This document shows, piece after piece, positions 27,164 through 36,558 of a DNA stretch of 64,000 nt. A model generated the notes under the pieces. That model was not told where the DNA came from. It did not search any database and saw nothing but the letters and a program-made list of their open reading frames with translations. Each line of letters begins with the position of its first letter. Position 1 is the first letter of the stretch. Made by a program: the position numbers and the translations under genes. The DNA is from Calidifontibacillus erzurumensis (GTDB taxonomy: Bacteria; Bacillota; Bacilli; Bacillales; Bacillaceae_J), in NCBI RefSeq assembly GCF_013303125.1, contig NZ_JABTTE010000004.1, positions 124,001 through 188,000 of the forward strand, written 5' to 3'.

Positions 27164-27965
27164 TGCTATCTCCGTCCAACATTTCTAATAGCTTTAATTT
27201 TAGTTCTCGCAATTGGCTATCTACGCTGGCATCAATTCTTCCGAAAGAGGATTCTATTATGCAATCGGTTTGGTTGAGCTCTTCATTTGGGTAAATATAG
27301 AGTTCCGTTAAAGGATTAGTGAAATAAGTTTTTAATTCTTCTTTCTGGGAAATCATTAAATCATAGTATTTCGGATGAACATAAATTTTTACATCTTGAT
27401 GATCCCTTACTTCTTTTATTACTTTTTTCACTAAATTTGAAAAAGCTTCCGGATTTAAGTCTAAAGTAAATCCGATTATTTTCTCAGCAGCTTTTAAACC
27501 TAGATGTAGAATCGTACGTTCAGCTTCTTCAACTGTTTTTAAATAATCATTTTTACTTAAATCCACCGTTTCTTTCGCTTGGTCAATCAACATTTTATAT
27601 TCATTAAAACCATCTTGTTTCCCAAGTTCGAGACCCCGTTGATAGCCTTCCTGTCTTGCTGTTTCAATTAAATGTTGTTTTTCAAATTCCCAGTTTTGTT
27701 TTTCAGATTCAATTTGCTGCAAGATTGCATTCAATTTTTTTTCAGCATCTTTCAGAATAGAAAGTGCTTCTTCCTCAGCTTCTCGTAAAATCTCTTCTGC
27801 TTTCTTCTCTGCTTCATGAATATCATTGTTTGGTTCACTAGTTAAATCAATAGTCTTTTTTTCTTCAAAAAAATTCCCTGTCAAAGGTTTTAATGTAATT
27901 ACTTTTTTATTTCCTTCATCTGATTGGGCATAAGGAGATTTAATAATTCTAGACAATGATATCAT
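27147..27965 (-). CDS. fliH: Flagellar assembly protein FliH
   Basis: Negative regulator and docking partner of FliI, analogous to the F1 peripheral stalk. The 272-aa protein has a variable N-terminus, a long Glu/Lys/Ala-rich coiled coil (about 50-115) and a C-terminal FliH/VATPase-E-like domain with CIIESSFGRIDASVDSQLRELK. The ATG at 27965 is only 2 nt from GGAGGAG and overlaps fliG; a TTG at 27956 (sequence LSRIIKSPYA) has better spacing and may be the true start. Confidence 0.92.
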   Translation of the reverse strand: MISLSRIIKSPYAQSDEGNKKVITLKPLTGNFFEEKKTIDLTSEPNNDIHEAEKKAEEILREAEEEALSILKDAEKKLNAILQQIESEKQNWEFEKQHLIETARQEGYQRGLELGKQDGFNEYKMLIDQAKETVDLSKNDYLKTVEEAERTILHLGLKAAEKIIGFTLDLNPEAFSNLVKKVIKEVRDHQDVKIYVHPKYYDLMISQKEELKTYFTNPLTELYIYPNEELNQTDCIIESSFGRIDASVDSQLRELKLKLLEMLDGDSNDENG

Positions 27966-28962
27966 CTCCTCCGCCCCGGGCTATGACAATTTCTCCGGCT
28001 TCTTCAAGTCTTCTGATTGTGGCTACTATTCTTGTTTGCGCCTCTTCTACATCACGCAAACGAACTGGCCCCATATATTCCATTTCTTCTTTAAAACTTT
28101 CAGCCATCCGTTTCGACATATTTTTAAAGATAATTGCTTTCACTTCTTCACTTGCAACTTTAAGCGCAAGTAATAAATCGGAATTTTCACAATCTCGGAT
28201 TACCCGTTGAATCGCACGGTTATCAAGGGTAACAATATCTTCAAAGACAAACATTCTCTTTTTAATTTCTTCCGCAAGTTCAGGATCTTGAATCTCAAGT
28301 GCATCTAAAATCGTTCTCTCAGTACTGCGGTCAACACCATTTAAAACTTCTACAACCGCTTCAATTCCACCAGTTTGAGTATAATCTTGTGTAACTGTTG
28401 TTGATAGCTTTCGTTCTAGTATTTGTTCTACTTCATTAATTATTTCTGGTGAAGTACTTTCCATCAAAGCAATTCTTCTTGCGATATCTGCTTGCATTTC
28501 TTGTGGTAAGGCAGATAATATTTGACCTGCTTTTTCAGGATCCAAATAAGATAAAATTAATGCGATTGTTTGCGGATGTTCATTTTGTATAAAATTCAAT
28601 ATTTGCGAAGCATCAGCTCTGCGCGCAAAATCAAACGGTTTTACTTGTAATGATGATGTTAATCGGTTAATGATTGCCGCTGCTTTATCCGGACCTAATG
28701 CTTTTTCCAATACCATTTTGGCGTAACCAATACCACCTTGTGATATGTATTCTTGGGCTAAAGCAAGTTGGTGGAATTGTTCAAGAATTTCTTCCTTTTG
28801 TTTATTTTCTACTTTTTTAACGCTTGAAATTTCAAGTGTCAGTTTCTCGATTTCATCCTCTGTTAAATGTTTATAAACTTGTGCTGATACTTCTGGTCCA
28901 AGAGATATTAGGAGTATCGCAGCTTTTTGTCTTCCTGTTAAACCGTCAGAAACTTTTGCCAT
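27949..28962 (-). CDS. fliG: Flagellar motor switch protein FliG
   Basis: Torque-generating C-ring protein that interacts with the stator. The 337 aa comprise an N-terminal domain (LTGRQKAAILLISLGPEVSA) that binds FliF, a middle domain with the EHPQTIALIL motif that binds FliM, and a C-terminal domain with charged torque helices around MRKAMAESF-like and VRLRDVEEAQTRIVATIRRLE segments. SD is TAGGAGGTATC. Confidence 0.97.
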   Translation of the reverse strand: MAKVSDGLTGRQKAAILLISLGPEVSAQVYKHLTEDEIEKLTLEISSVKKVENKQKEEILEQFHQLALAQEYISQGGIGYAKMVLEKALGPDKAAAIINRLTSSLQVKPFDFARRADASQILNFIQNEHPQTIALILSYLDPEKAGQILSALPQEMQADIARRIALMESTSPEIINEVEQILERKLSTTVTQDYTQTGGIEAVVEVLNGVDRSTERTILDALEIQDPELAEEIKKRMFVFEDIVTLDNRAIQRVIRDCENSDLLLALKVASEEVKAIIFKNMSKRMAESFKEEMEYMGPVRLRDVEEAQTRIVATIRRLEEAGEIVIARGGGDDIIV

Positions 28963-28973
28963 TTAGATACCTC

Positions 28974-30545
28974 CTAATCTTCAGCTAACCAAGTACGCAA
29001 TAGTTTTGCGAATTCATCCGGCTTTTCTTTTGCTAATTTCTCTAGTTGCTTTCTTCTAGCTGTCGATTCAGTTTCATGTTCTTCGTTAATATCAGGTATT
29101 GCCATCACACGTTCTTCGGTAATTGACTCCAGTTCTTCGTCGAATTCTACTTTTTTTCTTTTCTTTAAGAAAACGATGAATAGAAGTACAATTAAAGCTA
29201 TTAATAGCAATATTCCTACTATTACATAAACGATATAACTGCGGATTAAATCCATAAATGTTGGCGCAGGCAACGGTTTGATTCCCGAAAATTTTTGCCA
29301 AGTTACATTTACTTTCCCATCCAAATTTGCTTCTTTGTTATCAATTGTAGTTTGAATAATACCATTTAACATGTTTTTAATTTCATCGTTCAGCGTTTGC
29401 ATTGTTTGTTCATCTAAATCAGTGCTGTCAATGGCAACTTGGATGCCCAAATCCTTTACCTTATATGGAGAACTTTCTACAGTTTCCATGATTCTTGTAA
29501 CATCATAATTAATGCGCTCTTCGATGTTTTCGTATTGTCCGTTTTGATTTCCATCTTCTCCGGGATACCCTGGGATTCCATCACCTGTTCCAACTTCACC
29601 TCCTGGAGTTTGTCCATCACCAACGAATGATTCCGTTATTTTTTCCGCACTGATTGCAATTCCCCTCATATTCTCTTCATCAATCGGTTTAACGATATTA
29701 CTAGTTGTATTAACCTTCGATGTATCAACATCAGCTGTTACAGTAACAATAGCTTTATCTCTTCCCATCATAAGGCTGAGCATTTGCTGTACTTGTTGCT
29801 GGATGTCTCGTTCAATTTGCTTTTTTATTTCATACTGATCGCTAAAGTTAATTCCTGAGCTTGAAGCGATGAAGTCTTTTCTATTTAGAGGCTCAGCATA
29901 CTGATTAGTTATATATATATTTTCTAAAGGCAAATTAGCCACACTTTTTGATACAAGATGATATAGCCCTTCGATTTGTTCATCTTTAAATTTGTAGCCA
30001 GGCTTTTGATAAATAACGATCGAGGCAGAAGCGGTCCCTTGCTCTTCACCAACAAAGACGCTTTGTTGAGGCATAGAAACCATTACATCCGCATCTTGAA
30101 CACCTTCAAACCTTTTGATTAATCTTTTTAACTCATTTTGAATGGCAGCAACTTTTCTCATTTCAAATTCTTCCTGAGTAATACCGAACCCGCCTTCACC
30201 AAAGGACGAAAAATATATTTCCCCGCTATTTGGAATTCCTTCCGCTGCCAGTTCAACTTTTAATGTATCAACTAATTCTTCTGGTACCTTAATCGTTGTT
30301 CCCCCATCTGCTATTTCCGACTTAATCCCCCGTGAATCCAAGGTTTCTTTAATTTGCCCAGTTTCTTGAGGGGATAAATCTTTATAAAGGGGAACGAGAT
30401 TCGGTTTTGCTGCAAATATTGATCCGAGAATAAGCAAAACAATTACAGAAACAGCGGAGCCAGCAATGATCATTTTTTGTTTTTTCGTTTTTGTTTTCCA
30501 ATAATCTAATAATTTATTTTTGTAATGCATTAGCTTTTCGTTCAT
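28974..30545 (-). CDS. fliF: Flagellar MS-ring protein FliF
   Basis: Forms the membrane ring on which the motor is built. The 523-aa protein has an N-terminal membrane helix (about residues 25-46) and ring-building motifs with VPLYKDLSPQETGQIKETLDSRGI. The central region contains a Gly/Asp-rich loop (about 315-340). A C-terminal membrane helix (about 433-457) and a cytoplasmic FliG-binding tail (KLAKEKPDEFAKLLRTWLAED) follow. SD is TGGGGGC. Confidence 0.97.
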   Translation of the reverse strand: MNEKLMHYKNKLLDYWKTKTKKQKMIIAGSAVSVIVLLILGSIFAAKPNLVPLYKDLSPQETGQIKETLDSRGIKSEIADGGTTIKVPEELVDTLKVELAAEGIPNSGEIYFSSFGEGGFGITQEEFEMRKVAAIQNELKRLIKRFEGVQDADVMVSMPQQSVFVGEEQGTASASIVIYQKPGYKFKDEQIEGLYHLVSKSVANLPLENIYITNQYAEPLNRKDFIASSSGINFSDQYEIKKQIERDIQQQVQQMLSLMMGRDKAIVTVTADVDTSKVNTTSNIVKPIDEENMRGIAISAEKITESFVGDGQTPGGEVGTGDGIPGYPGEDGNQNGQYENIEERINYDVTRIMETVESSPYKVKDLGIQVAIDSTDLDEQTMQTLNDEIKNMLNGIIQTTIDNKEANLDGKVNVTWQKFSGIKPLPAPTFMDLIRSYIVYVIVGILLLIALIVLLFIVFLKKRKKVEFDEELESITEERVMAIPDINEEHETESTARRKQLEKLAKEKPDEFAKLLRTWLAED

Positions 30546-30610
30546 AATAGCCCCCAGCGTATTCCTCTGTTGTATCTAGATAATTTCTTAATTTATGTAA
30601 AATATTTCAA

Positions 30611-30919
30611 TTAAACTTGCATTCTCATAATTTCTTTATAAGCTTCGATCACATGATTGCGTACTTCAATAGCTGCCTGTCTCGTAATGCTTGCTTTTTG
30701 GGCTGCTATCATCACTTCATGAATGTCATTAATTTCTCCTTTAATAAATTTATTTGTCACTATGTCTGACTCATTTTGTGATTTATTTAGTTCGTCAATG
30801 GCATTTTTTAGAGCATTCGTAAATTTTTTTTGAGCTTCTGCAGGTGTTGTGTTTGATGTTTTCTTAGCTGTTTGAATTTGAACCTGATTTGTCAATGTAA
30901 ATGGCGAAATTCTTTCCAT
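30611..30919 (-). CDS. fliE: Flagellar hook-basal body protein FliE
   Basis: Links the MS ring to the rod. The 102-aa protein has the family C-terminal half: FTNALKNAIDELNKSQNESD then VMIAAQKASITRQAAIEVRNHVIEAYKEIMRMQV. GGGAGG picks the ATG at 30919 over the frame start at 30937. It directly follows flgC. Confidence 0.94.
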   Translation of the reverse strand: MERISPFTLTNQVQIQTAKKTSNTTPAEAQKKFTNALKNAIDELNKSQNESDIVTNKFIKGEINDIHEVMIAAQKASITRQAAIEVRNHVIEAYKEIMRMQV

Positions 30920-30939
30920 TTTTTTTAAACCTCCCATAT

Positions 30940-31389
30940 CTATTTGCCAATTTCAAGAGCTTTCATCATCATCCCTTTTGTAGCATTTAATACTGTTACA
31001 TTTGCTTCATAAGATCTTGTGGCACTCATTAAGTCAATCATTTCCTTTAATGGATCTACATTAGGCATTGCTACATAGCCTTCTTCATTGGCATCAGGAT
31101 GATCAGGATTATAGACCATTTTAAAAGGGGTTTCGTCTTCTACAACCCTTCTAACACGGACTCCATGTCCAGGAGTATCTTGCATTGCTTTATTTAAATA
31201 GTGGCTAAAAGATGTTGTTGGGATCGGTTCAAATTCAACGATTTTTCTTCGGTAGGGCAGCCACTGGCCATTTACAAAGTTGGCTCTCGTTGTTTCACCA
31301 TTGGCCATATTTGAGGCGATGACATCCATGCGGAAGCGCTGCGCTGATAATGCAGAAGCAGATATATTCATACCATGAAAAATGCGCAT
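30940..31389 (-). CDS. flgC: Flagellar rod protein FlgC
   Basis: Proximal rod component. The 149-aa protein shows FHGMNISASALSAQRFRMDVIASNMANGETTRAN in part at the N-terminus and the typical C-terminal SATRSYEANVTVLNATKGMMMKALEI. The ATG overlaps the flgB stop by 1 nt (TAATG) behind AAAAGGAGG, implying coupling. Confidence 0.96.
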   Translation of the reverse strand: MRIFHGMNISASALSAQRFRMDVIASNMANGETTRANFVNGQWLPYRRKIVEFEPIPTTSFSHYLNKAMQDTPGHGVRVRRVVEDETPFKMVYNPDHPDANEEGYVAMPNVDPLKEMIDLMSATRSYEANVTVLNATKGMMMKALEIGK

Positions 31390-31775
31390 TATGTATTGCC
31401 TCCTTTTAGCACTTCTTTTAAAGCTGTAAATTTTCCACTGAGCTGCTCAATTAGAACATTATAATAAATTTGGTTTTCAGCCATTTCAACCATTTCTTTA
31501 TCAATATCAACGTTATTGCCGTTATGATTAAAAGTGGTTGTATTTTTCGTGTAGACATTTATCCTTTGTCTATTTTGCTTAAATTCAAAATGGCGTTCAT
31601 CAAGACGGTGTGCCTTCAAAAGTGCTTGATCCAGCTCTGATTTAAAGCTAACTTCTTGCGCTTTGTAGTTTGGGGTGTCAACATTTGCAATATTATTAGC
31701 AATAACTTTTTGTTTAATGGATGAATAATTTAATGCATTTTCTAACGAATAAATTGTATTTGAAAAAAGTTTCAT
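31389..31775 (-). CDS. flgB: Flagellar rod protein FlgB (first gene of the fla/che operon)
   Basis: Proximal rod component. The 128 aa contain YSLENALNYSSIKQKVIANNIANVDTPNYKAQEVSF in part, with the rod-family ANNIANVDTP motif, and the C-terminal NQIYYNVLIEQLSGKFTALKEVL helix. AAAAGGTGAG precedes the ATG. A 495-nt AT-rich gap upstream must hold the main operon promoter. Confidence 0.96.
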   Translation of the reverse strand: MKLFSNTIYSLENALNYSSIKQKVIANNIANVDTPNYKAQEVSFKSELDQALLKAHRLDERHFEFKQNRQRINVYTKNTTTFNHNGNNVDIDKEMVEMAENQIYYNVLIEQLSGKFTALKEVLKGGNT

Positions 31776-31988
31776 AAATTACCACTCACCTTTTGGTTAG
31801 AAACCAAAATTTTACTTTTAAAATAATATTTAAAAATAATTAGGACAAAAAATAGAATAATCTTTCGAATTTGTTTTTAATTATAAATGATTTTTTTTTA
31901 AAAGATAACAATAAATTATAAATGTCGACAAATATTTATTAATTTAGAAATAAAGTCCTATTATCCATCTAAGGCATCAATTTATAAG

Positions 31989-32003
31989 AACTTTCCAAAA
32001 ATT
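31989..32003 (-). promoter_or_regulatory. Candidate CodY binding box upstream of flgB
   Basis: Minus strand AATTTTTGGAAAGTT matches the CodY consensus AATTTTCWGAAAATT at 12 of 15 positions. CodY is known to repress the fla/che promoter of B. subtilis, so the position fits. Confidence 0.5.
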
Positions 32004-32180
32004 TATCATTTAAAGTACTTGGCAAACCTTTATTAAAACTTATTTATTCCTTCAATACCTTTTAAATCAAGGGGTTAAATTTATCAATAGTTATACAGTG
32101 TAACATAAGAATAAACGACACTTTTTGACAAATATCTATTGAATTAGGAAAAAGTATCTATACAAACAGAAAAATTTTCC

Positions 32181-32258
32181 AAAAATAAAAAGCTGTCCCA
32201 CAATTTTAAGCACTTTCATACTTTTACTAAAATGCCAAATTGATTAGGACAGCTTTTT
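32181..32258 (-). terminator. codY terminator (long stem, possibly bidirectional)
   Basis: Minus-strand AAAAAGCTGTCC pairs with GGACAGCTTTTT (12 bp); an inner 5-bp stem CAATT/AATTG extends it. A TTTTTATTTTT tract follows on the minus strand, and a T run also follows on the plus strand. It insulates the fla/che operon from hslVU-codY. Confidence 0.75.
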
Positions 32259-32270
32259 TATTCCATTACA

Positions 32271-33050
32271 TTAGTTTGCTTTTAATTTTGAAAGTTCAAC
32301 TAAAAATTTATCATTTAATACTTTTATATATGTACCCTTCATCCCTAATGATCTTGATTCTATAACGCCTGCACTTTCTAGTTTTCGAAGAGCGTTTACG
32401 ATTACAGAACGAGTAATACCAACACGGTCAGCAATCTTTGAGGCAACTAATAAACCTTCGCTGCCATCTAGTTCATCAAAAATATGCTCAATTGCTTCTA
32501 ATTCACTATAAGACAATGAACTAATTGCCATTTGTACAACCGCTTTACTTCTAGCTTCTTCTTCAATTTCTTCAGCTTTTTCACGCAGAATTTCCATACC
32601 AACAACAGTTGCACCATACTCTGCAAGAATTAAATCATCATCAGAAAATGCTTCCTGAAGTCTAGCTAGGATTAAAGTCCCTAATCTTTCTCCACCACCA
32701 ATAATTGGTACAATAGTTGTTAAGCCGTTTTGAAAAATATCGCGGTTTTCTACTGGAAAAGCAGTATACTCGCTGTTAATATCAAGGTTAGCAGATGTTT
32801 CTGTTACGTTAAAAAGATTGTTTGTGTACTCAGTTGGAAACTGTCTTTCCTCTAACATTTTTTTCATACGCTCATTTTCAATTTGTTGCTTAATCGCAAA
32901 ACCTAACAATTTTCCTCTTCTGCTAACAACATATATATTCGCTTCAATAACATCTCTTAAAGTTTCTGCCATTTCTTTAAAGTTAACTGGTTTTCCCCCA
33001 ACTTTTTGTAGCATTGCATTTATTTTTCTAGTTTTTTCAAGTAATTTCAT
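32271..33050 (-). CDS. codY: GTP-sensing global transcriptional regulator CodY
   Basis: Represses amino-acid, competence and motility genes when GTP and branched-chain amino acids are abundant. The 259-aa protein has an N-terminal GAF domain (about 1-155) for isoleucine/valine binding and a C-terminal winged helix-turn-helix: [32 protein letters not shown] in part. AGGAGG lies 8 nt before the ATG. It is the last gene of the hslV-hslU-codY run. Confidence 0.98.
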   Translation of the reverse strand: MKLLEKTRKINAMLQKVGGKPVNFKEMAETLRDVIEANIYVVSRRGKLLGFAIKQQIENERMKKMLEERQFPTEYTNNLFNVTETSANLDINSEYTAFPVENRDIFQNGLTTIVPIIGGGERLGTLILARLQEAFSDDDLILAEYGATVVGMEILREKAEEIEEEARSKAVVQMAISSLSYSELEAIEHIFDELDGSEGLLVASKIADRVGITRSVIVNALRKLESAGVIESRSLGMKGTYIKVLNDKFLVELSKLKAN

Positions 33051-33086
33051 TTATTACTCCTCCTACCTTTACAACGATATAAAATT

Positions 33087-34478
33087 TTATAATATATATT
33101 GACTTAAATCTTTATTTTTAGCGATGGAACTTAATTTTTCTTCTACATATTCAGGTGTTATTACCACCTTCTCTAGCATAATATCAGAAGCTTCGAATGA
33201 TAAATCTTCAAGAAGCCGCTCTAATATTGTATGTAGACGTCTTGCTCCAATATTATCTGTCTCTTGATTGACTTCATAAGCTATTGTCGCAATTTTACGA
33301 ATAGCTTCGTCAGAAAATTCAAGTTTTATACCTTCTGTTTGTAATAATGCTTGATATTGTTTAATGAGGGCATTACTTGGTTCTGTTAAGATTCTCACAA
33401 AATCATCTACCGAGAGACTTGTGAGCTCGACACGAATAGGAAAACGGCCTTGGAGTTCGGGAATTAAATCAGAAGGCTTTGCCATATGAAACGCTCCTGC
33501 GGCGATAAACAAGATGTGGTCGGTCTTGACTGGACCATATTTTGTTACTACCGTAGAACCTTCAACAATCGGCAAAATATCACGTTGTACACCTTCTCTT
33601 GAAACATCAGCAGAATGTTGGTTTTTCCCAGCAATTTTATCAATTTCATCAACGAAGATAATGCCCATTTGTTCAGCTCTTGTAACTGCTTCCCCTGTAA
33701 CTTCTTCCATGTCAATCAATTTATTTGCTTCATCTTGGATCAGTACTTTTCGCGCTTCCCTAACGGTAAGTTTTCGTTTCTTTTTCTTTTTCGGGATTAA
33801 TGAATTTAGGGCATCTTGCATATTCATTCCCATTTGTTCCATTCCGGAACCTTGCAATAAATCAAACATTGAAGGCTGCTGTTCTTCAACCTCTACTGTT
33901 ACAATATGATCTTCCAATTCTCCAAGAGCAAGCTTATGAGCCATTTGTCTTCTTTGTTGTGCAATATTTTGATCCTCTGGCTGCTCCCTTTGGTCTTGCG
34001 GTTGATTTTGTCCCCCAAACAACATTTCTAAAGGATTTCGATATTGGGATTCTTTCTTTTTGGAGGGAACTAATAGCTCAACAAGACGTTTATTCGCATT
34101 CTCCTCAGCTTTGGCACGAACGCTATGCATTTTTTCTTCTCTAACAAGACGAACAGATGTTTCCACTAGATCCCGTACCATCGATTCTACATCTCTGCCA
34201 ACATAACCGACTTCCGTAAATTTCGTTGCCTCAACTTTAATAAACGGCGCTCCTACAAGCTTAGCCAACCTTCTAGCAATTTCTGTTTTACCAACACCAG
34301 TCGGACCAATCATTAAAATATTTTTAGGGGTTATTTCGTCACGCAATTTTTCATCTAGTAACATACGGCGATAGCGATTTCTTAAGGCAACGGCAACAGC
34401 GCGTTTAGCTTTATCCTGCCCTACAATGTATTGGTCAAGGCGTTCTACGATTTGACGTGGAGTTAAATCCTTTTTCAT
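33087..34478 (-). CDS. hslU: ATP-dependent protease ATPase subunit HslU (ClpY)
   Basis: AAA+ unfoldase of the HslVU protease. It is 463 aa from the ATG at 34478, which follows GGAGG with 8-nt spacing; the longest frame adds five residues. Features are [28 protein letters not shown] at the start, Walker [20 protein letters not shown], the I domain (about 110-240, Gln-rich here), Walker [12 protein letters not shown], and C-terminal QYIL, which inserts into HslV. Confidence 0.97.
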   Translation of the reverse strand: MKKDLTPRQIVERLDQYIVGQDKAKRAVAVALRNRYRRMLLDEKLRDEITPKNILMIGPTGVGKTEIARRLAKLVGAPFIKVEATKFTEVGYVGRDVESMVRDLVETSVRLVREEKMHSVRAKAEENANKRLVELLVPSKKKESQYRNPLEMLFGGQNQPQDQREQPEDQNIAQQRRQMAHKLALGELEDHIVTVEVEEQQPSMFDLLQGSGMEQMGMNMQDALNSLIPKKKKKRKLTVREARKVLIQDEANKLIDMEEVTGEAVTRAEQMGIIFVDEIDKIAGKNQHSADVSREGVQRDILPIVEGSTVVTKYGPVKTDHILFIAAGAFHMAKPSDLIPELQGRFPIRVELTSLSVDDFVRILTEPSNALIKQYQALLQTEGIKLEFSDEAIRKIATIAYEVNQETDNIGARRLHTILERLLEDLSFEASDIMLEKVVITPEYVEEKLSSIAKNKDLSQYIL

Positions 34479-34493
34479 TCCTGATCCCTCCAA

Positions 34494-35039
34494 CTATAGT
34501 TCTTCCACAATGATATGATCATTCGTATATACGCATATTTCACCGGCAATTTCGAGTGCAGCCTTGGCAATTTCTTTTGCAGTCATCTGATCACCAGCAT
34601 ACCGTTTTAAAGCTCTGCCTGCAGATAATGCGTAATGCCCACCGGATCCAATCGCTAATATTCCATCATCCGGTTCAATAACTTCTCCGGTTCCAGAAAT
34701 TAATAACAAGTGATTTTTATTCATAACAATAAGCATTGCTTCTAAACGTCTAAGGACTTTATCACTGCGCCATTCTTTTGCCAATTCAACAGCTGCCCGT
34801 TGTAGGTTGCCATTATATTCCTCTAGACGACCTTCGAATTTTTCAAATAAAGTAAAGGCGTCAGCAACTGAGCCGGCAAATCCTGCAATCACTTTCCCGT
34901 GATATAATTTACGAACCTTCCTTGCAGTATGTTTCATAACAACTGCATTTCCAAACGTCACTTGACCATCTCCGGCCATCGCACATTGCCCGTTATGATG
35001 AATCGCAAATATCGTCGTCGCATGAAATGAAGAATTCAT
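34494..35039 (-). CDS. hslV: ATP-dependent protease subunit HslV (ClpQ/CodW)
   Basis: Proteasome-beta-like peptidase of HslVU. The 181 aa include [38 protein letters not shown] and [16 protein letters not shown]. The SD AAGGGGG and ATG position are unambiguous, so the encoded N-terminus is [10 protein letters not shown]. subtilis CodW begins MSSFHATT, with Ser exposed as nucleophile after Met removal; here an Asn follows Met. How the active-site residue becomes N-terminal is therefore not obvious. Confidence 0.96.
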   Translation of the reverse strand: MNSSFHATTIFAIHHNGQCAMAGDGQVTFGNAVVMKHTARKVRKLYHGKVIAGFAGSVADAFTLFEKFEGRLEEYNGNLQRAAVELAKEWRSDKVLRRLEAMLIVMNKNHLLLISGTGEVIEPDDGILAIGSGGHYALSAGRALKRYAGDQMTAKEIAKAALEIAGEICVYTNDHIIVEEL

Positions 35040-35112
35040 AGAAAACCCCCTTATAGGAATGTCGAATGTTATACTTCTCTCAGCATTGATTTTTCTTTTC
35101 TAAACAGACATA

Positions 35113-35148
35113 AGAAACAGCAGCAAATTGTATATCCTTGCTGCTTCA
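35113..35148 (-). terminator. Terminator-like hairpin after trmFO
   Basis: Minus-strand GAAGCAGCAA pairs with TTGCTGCTGTTTC (core GCAGCAA/TTGCTGC) around an 11-nt loop, followed by TTTCTT. It lies where xerC would be found in B. subtilis and separates trmFO from hslV. Confidence 0.55.
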
Positions 35149-35221
35149 TATTTCTCTAAAGTATATATACTTTCTCAGCCCAATAAATCTTACCATATAA
35201 TATACCCAAATTGCAAACTTT

Positions 35222-36529
35222 TCATACATAATTCATAAAATTCTGAATTGAATTTAATGCGCGTTCAGCGTGCTTCTTATATCTTTCTTGTTTATTTTTA
35301 ATTTTTTCAGGTAATGGTGGAAAAAGTCCAAAGTTTGCATTCATCGGCTGAAAATTATTTGGATTCGCTGTTGTAATGTAATGGGCCATGCTTCCTAATG
35401 CTGTTTCAACAGGGAATGTTATAGGTTCTTGTCCTGCAAATAATCGGGCTGCATTTATACCGGCAATTAAACCTGCCCCTGCTGATTCAACATAACCTTC
35501 TACACCGGTCATTTGTCCAGCAAAAAAGATTTTATCATTTTTTTTCATTTGATAGGTAGGATTCAGTAAATTTGGTGAATTAATAAATGTATTCCGATGC
35601 ATAACACCATATCGAACAATTTCTGCATTTTCTAACCCTGGGATCAACCGAATGACTTCTTTTTGGGCACCCCATTTCAAATGAGTCTGAAAGCCAACAA
35701 TATTATATAATGAACCGGCAGCATCATCTTGCCTTAGTTGAACAACAGCGAAAGGCCTTCTTCCTGTACGCGGATCTTCCAAACCAACAGGTTTTAAAGG
35801 ACCAAATAATAATGTTTTTTTCCCTCTTTTTGCCATTACTTCGATTGGCATGCACCCTTCAAAATAAATTTCTTTTTCAAATTCCTTAATAGGTGCAGTC
35901 TCCGCATTGATTAAAGCCTCATAAAAAATATTAAATTCTTCTTCTGTCATCGGACAGTTAATATAAGCAGCATCCCCTTTGTCGTATCTAGACTTCACGT
36001 ACACCTTCTCCATGTTGATGCTTTCTTTTTCAACGATTGGAGCAGCTGCATCATAAAAATAAAAGTAGTCCTCTCCAGTTAATTGTTTTATTTCGTTTGA
36101 TAGAGATTCTGAAGTCAAAGGTCCAGAGGCAATAATAACAATCCCTTCTGGAATTTCGCTTACTTCTTCATGAATAACCGTTATATTTGGATGACTTGTT
36201 ATTTTTTCTGTAACCCTGCTGGCAAATTCATGGCGGTCGACCGCTAAGGCACCACCAGCAGGGACAGCACATTCATCTGCTGAACTTATAATTATAGAAT
36301 TTAAACGTCGCATTTCCTCTTTTAAAACGCCAACCGCATTCGTTAGCGTATTAGCCCGCAATGAGTTGCTGCAAACTAATTCTGCAAATTTATCAGTATG
36401 GTGGGCAGGTGTTTGTTTATACGGCCTCATTTCATAAAGGTGCACTTTTACCCCTCTATTTGCCGCTTGCCATGCAGCTTCACTGCCGGCAAGCCCTGCC
36501 CCAATGACTGTAATAAAATCTTCGGACAA
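35222..36529 (-). CDS. trmFO: Folate/FAD-dependent tRNA m5U54 methyltransferase TrmFO
   Basis: Methylates U54 of tRNA using methylene-tetrahydrofolate. The 435 aa begin with the FAD dinucleotide-binding motif [21 protein letters not shown]. Other family segments are [35 protein letters not shown] and [20 protein letters not shown]. The start is TTG behind GGAGGG. It lies between topA and the hslVU block; xerC, normally next, is absent. Confidence 0.97.
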   Translation of the reverse strand: MSEDFITVIGAGLAGSEAAWQAANRGVKVHLYEMRPYKQTPAHHTDKFAELVCSNSLRANTLTNAVGVLKEEMRRLNSIIISSADECAVPAGGALAVDRHEFASRVTEKITSHPNITVIHEEVSEIPEGIVIIASGPLTSESLSNEIKQLTGEDYFYFYDAAAPIVEKESINMEKVYVKSRYDKGDAAYINCPMTEEEFNIFYEALINAETAPIKEFEKEIYFEGCMPIEVMAKRGKKTLLFGPLKPVGLEDPRTGRRPFAVVQLRQDDAAGSLYNIVGFQTHLKWGAQKEVIRLIPGLENAEIVRYGVMHRNTFINSPNLLNPTYQMKKNDKIFFAGQMTGVEGYVESAGAGLIAGINAARLFAGQEPITFPVETALGSMAHYITTANPNNFQPMNANFGLFPPLPEKIKNKQERYKKHAERALNSIQNFMNYV

Positions 36530-36558
36530 ACCGAACCCTCCCGTGTTTTTCGTTTATG

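Larger units (their letters stand above)
31776..32270 (-). promoter_or_regulatory. codY-flgB intergenic region, presumed fla/che promoter region
   Basis: A 495-nt gap of very AT-rich DNA with no convincing ORF on either strand. It contains the codY terminator (32181-32258) and a CodY-like box (31989-32003). Weak sigma-A candidates on the minus strand are TTGATA-17-TAAAAG (-35 at about 32088) and TTAATA-16-TATAAT (-10 at about 31918). I found no good sigma-D site (TAAA ... GCCGATAT). The main promoter must be here, but I cannot choose it from sequence. Confidence 0.5.

Noticed and set aside
32181-32258. AAAAAGCTGTCC inverted repeat as an insertion sequence or MITE end
   Set aside because: Placement directly after codY, the T tracts and lack of target duplication or transposase fit a terminator better.
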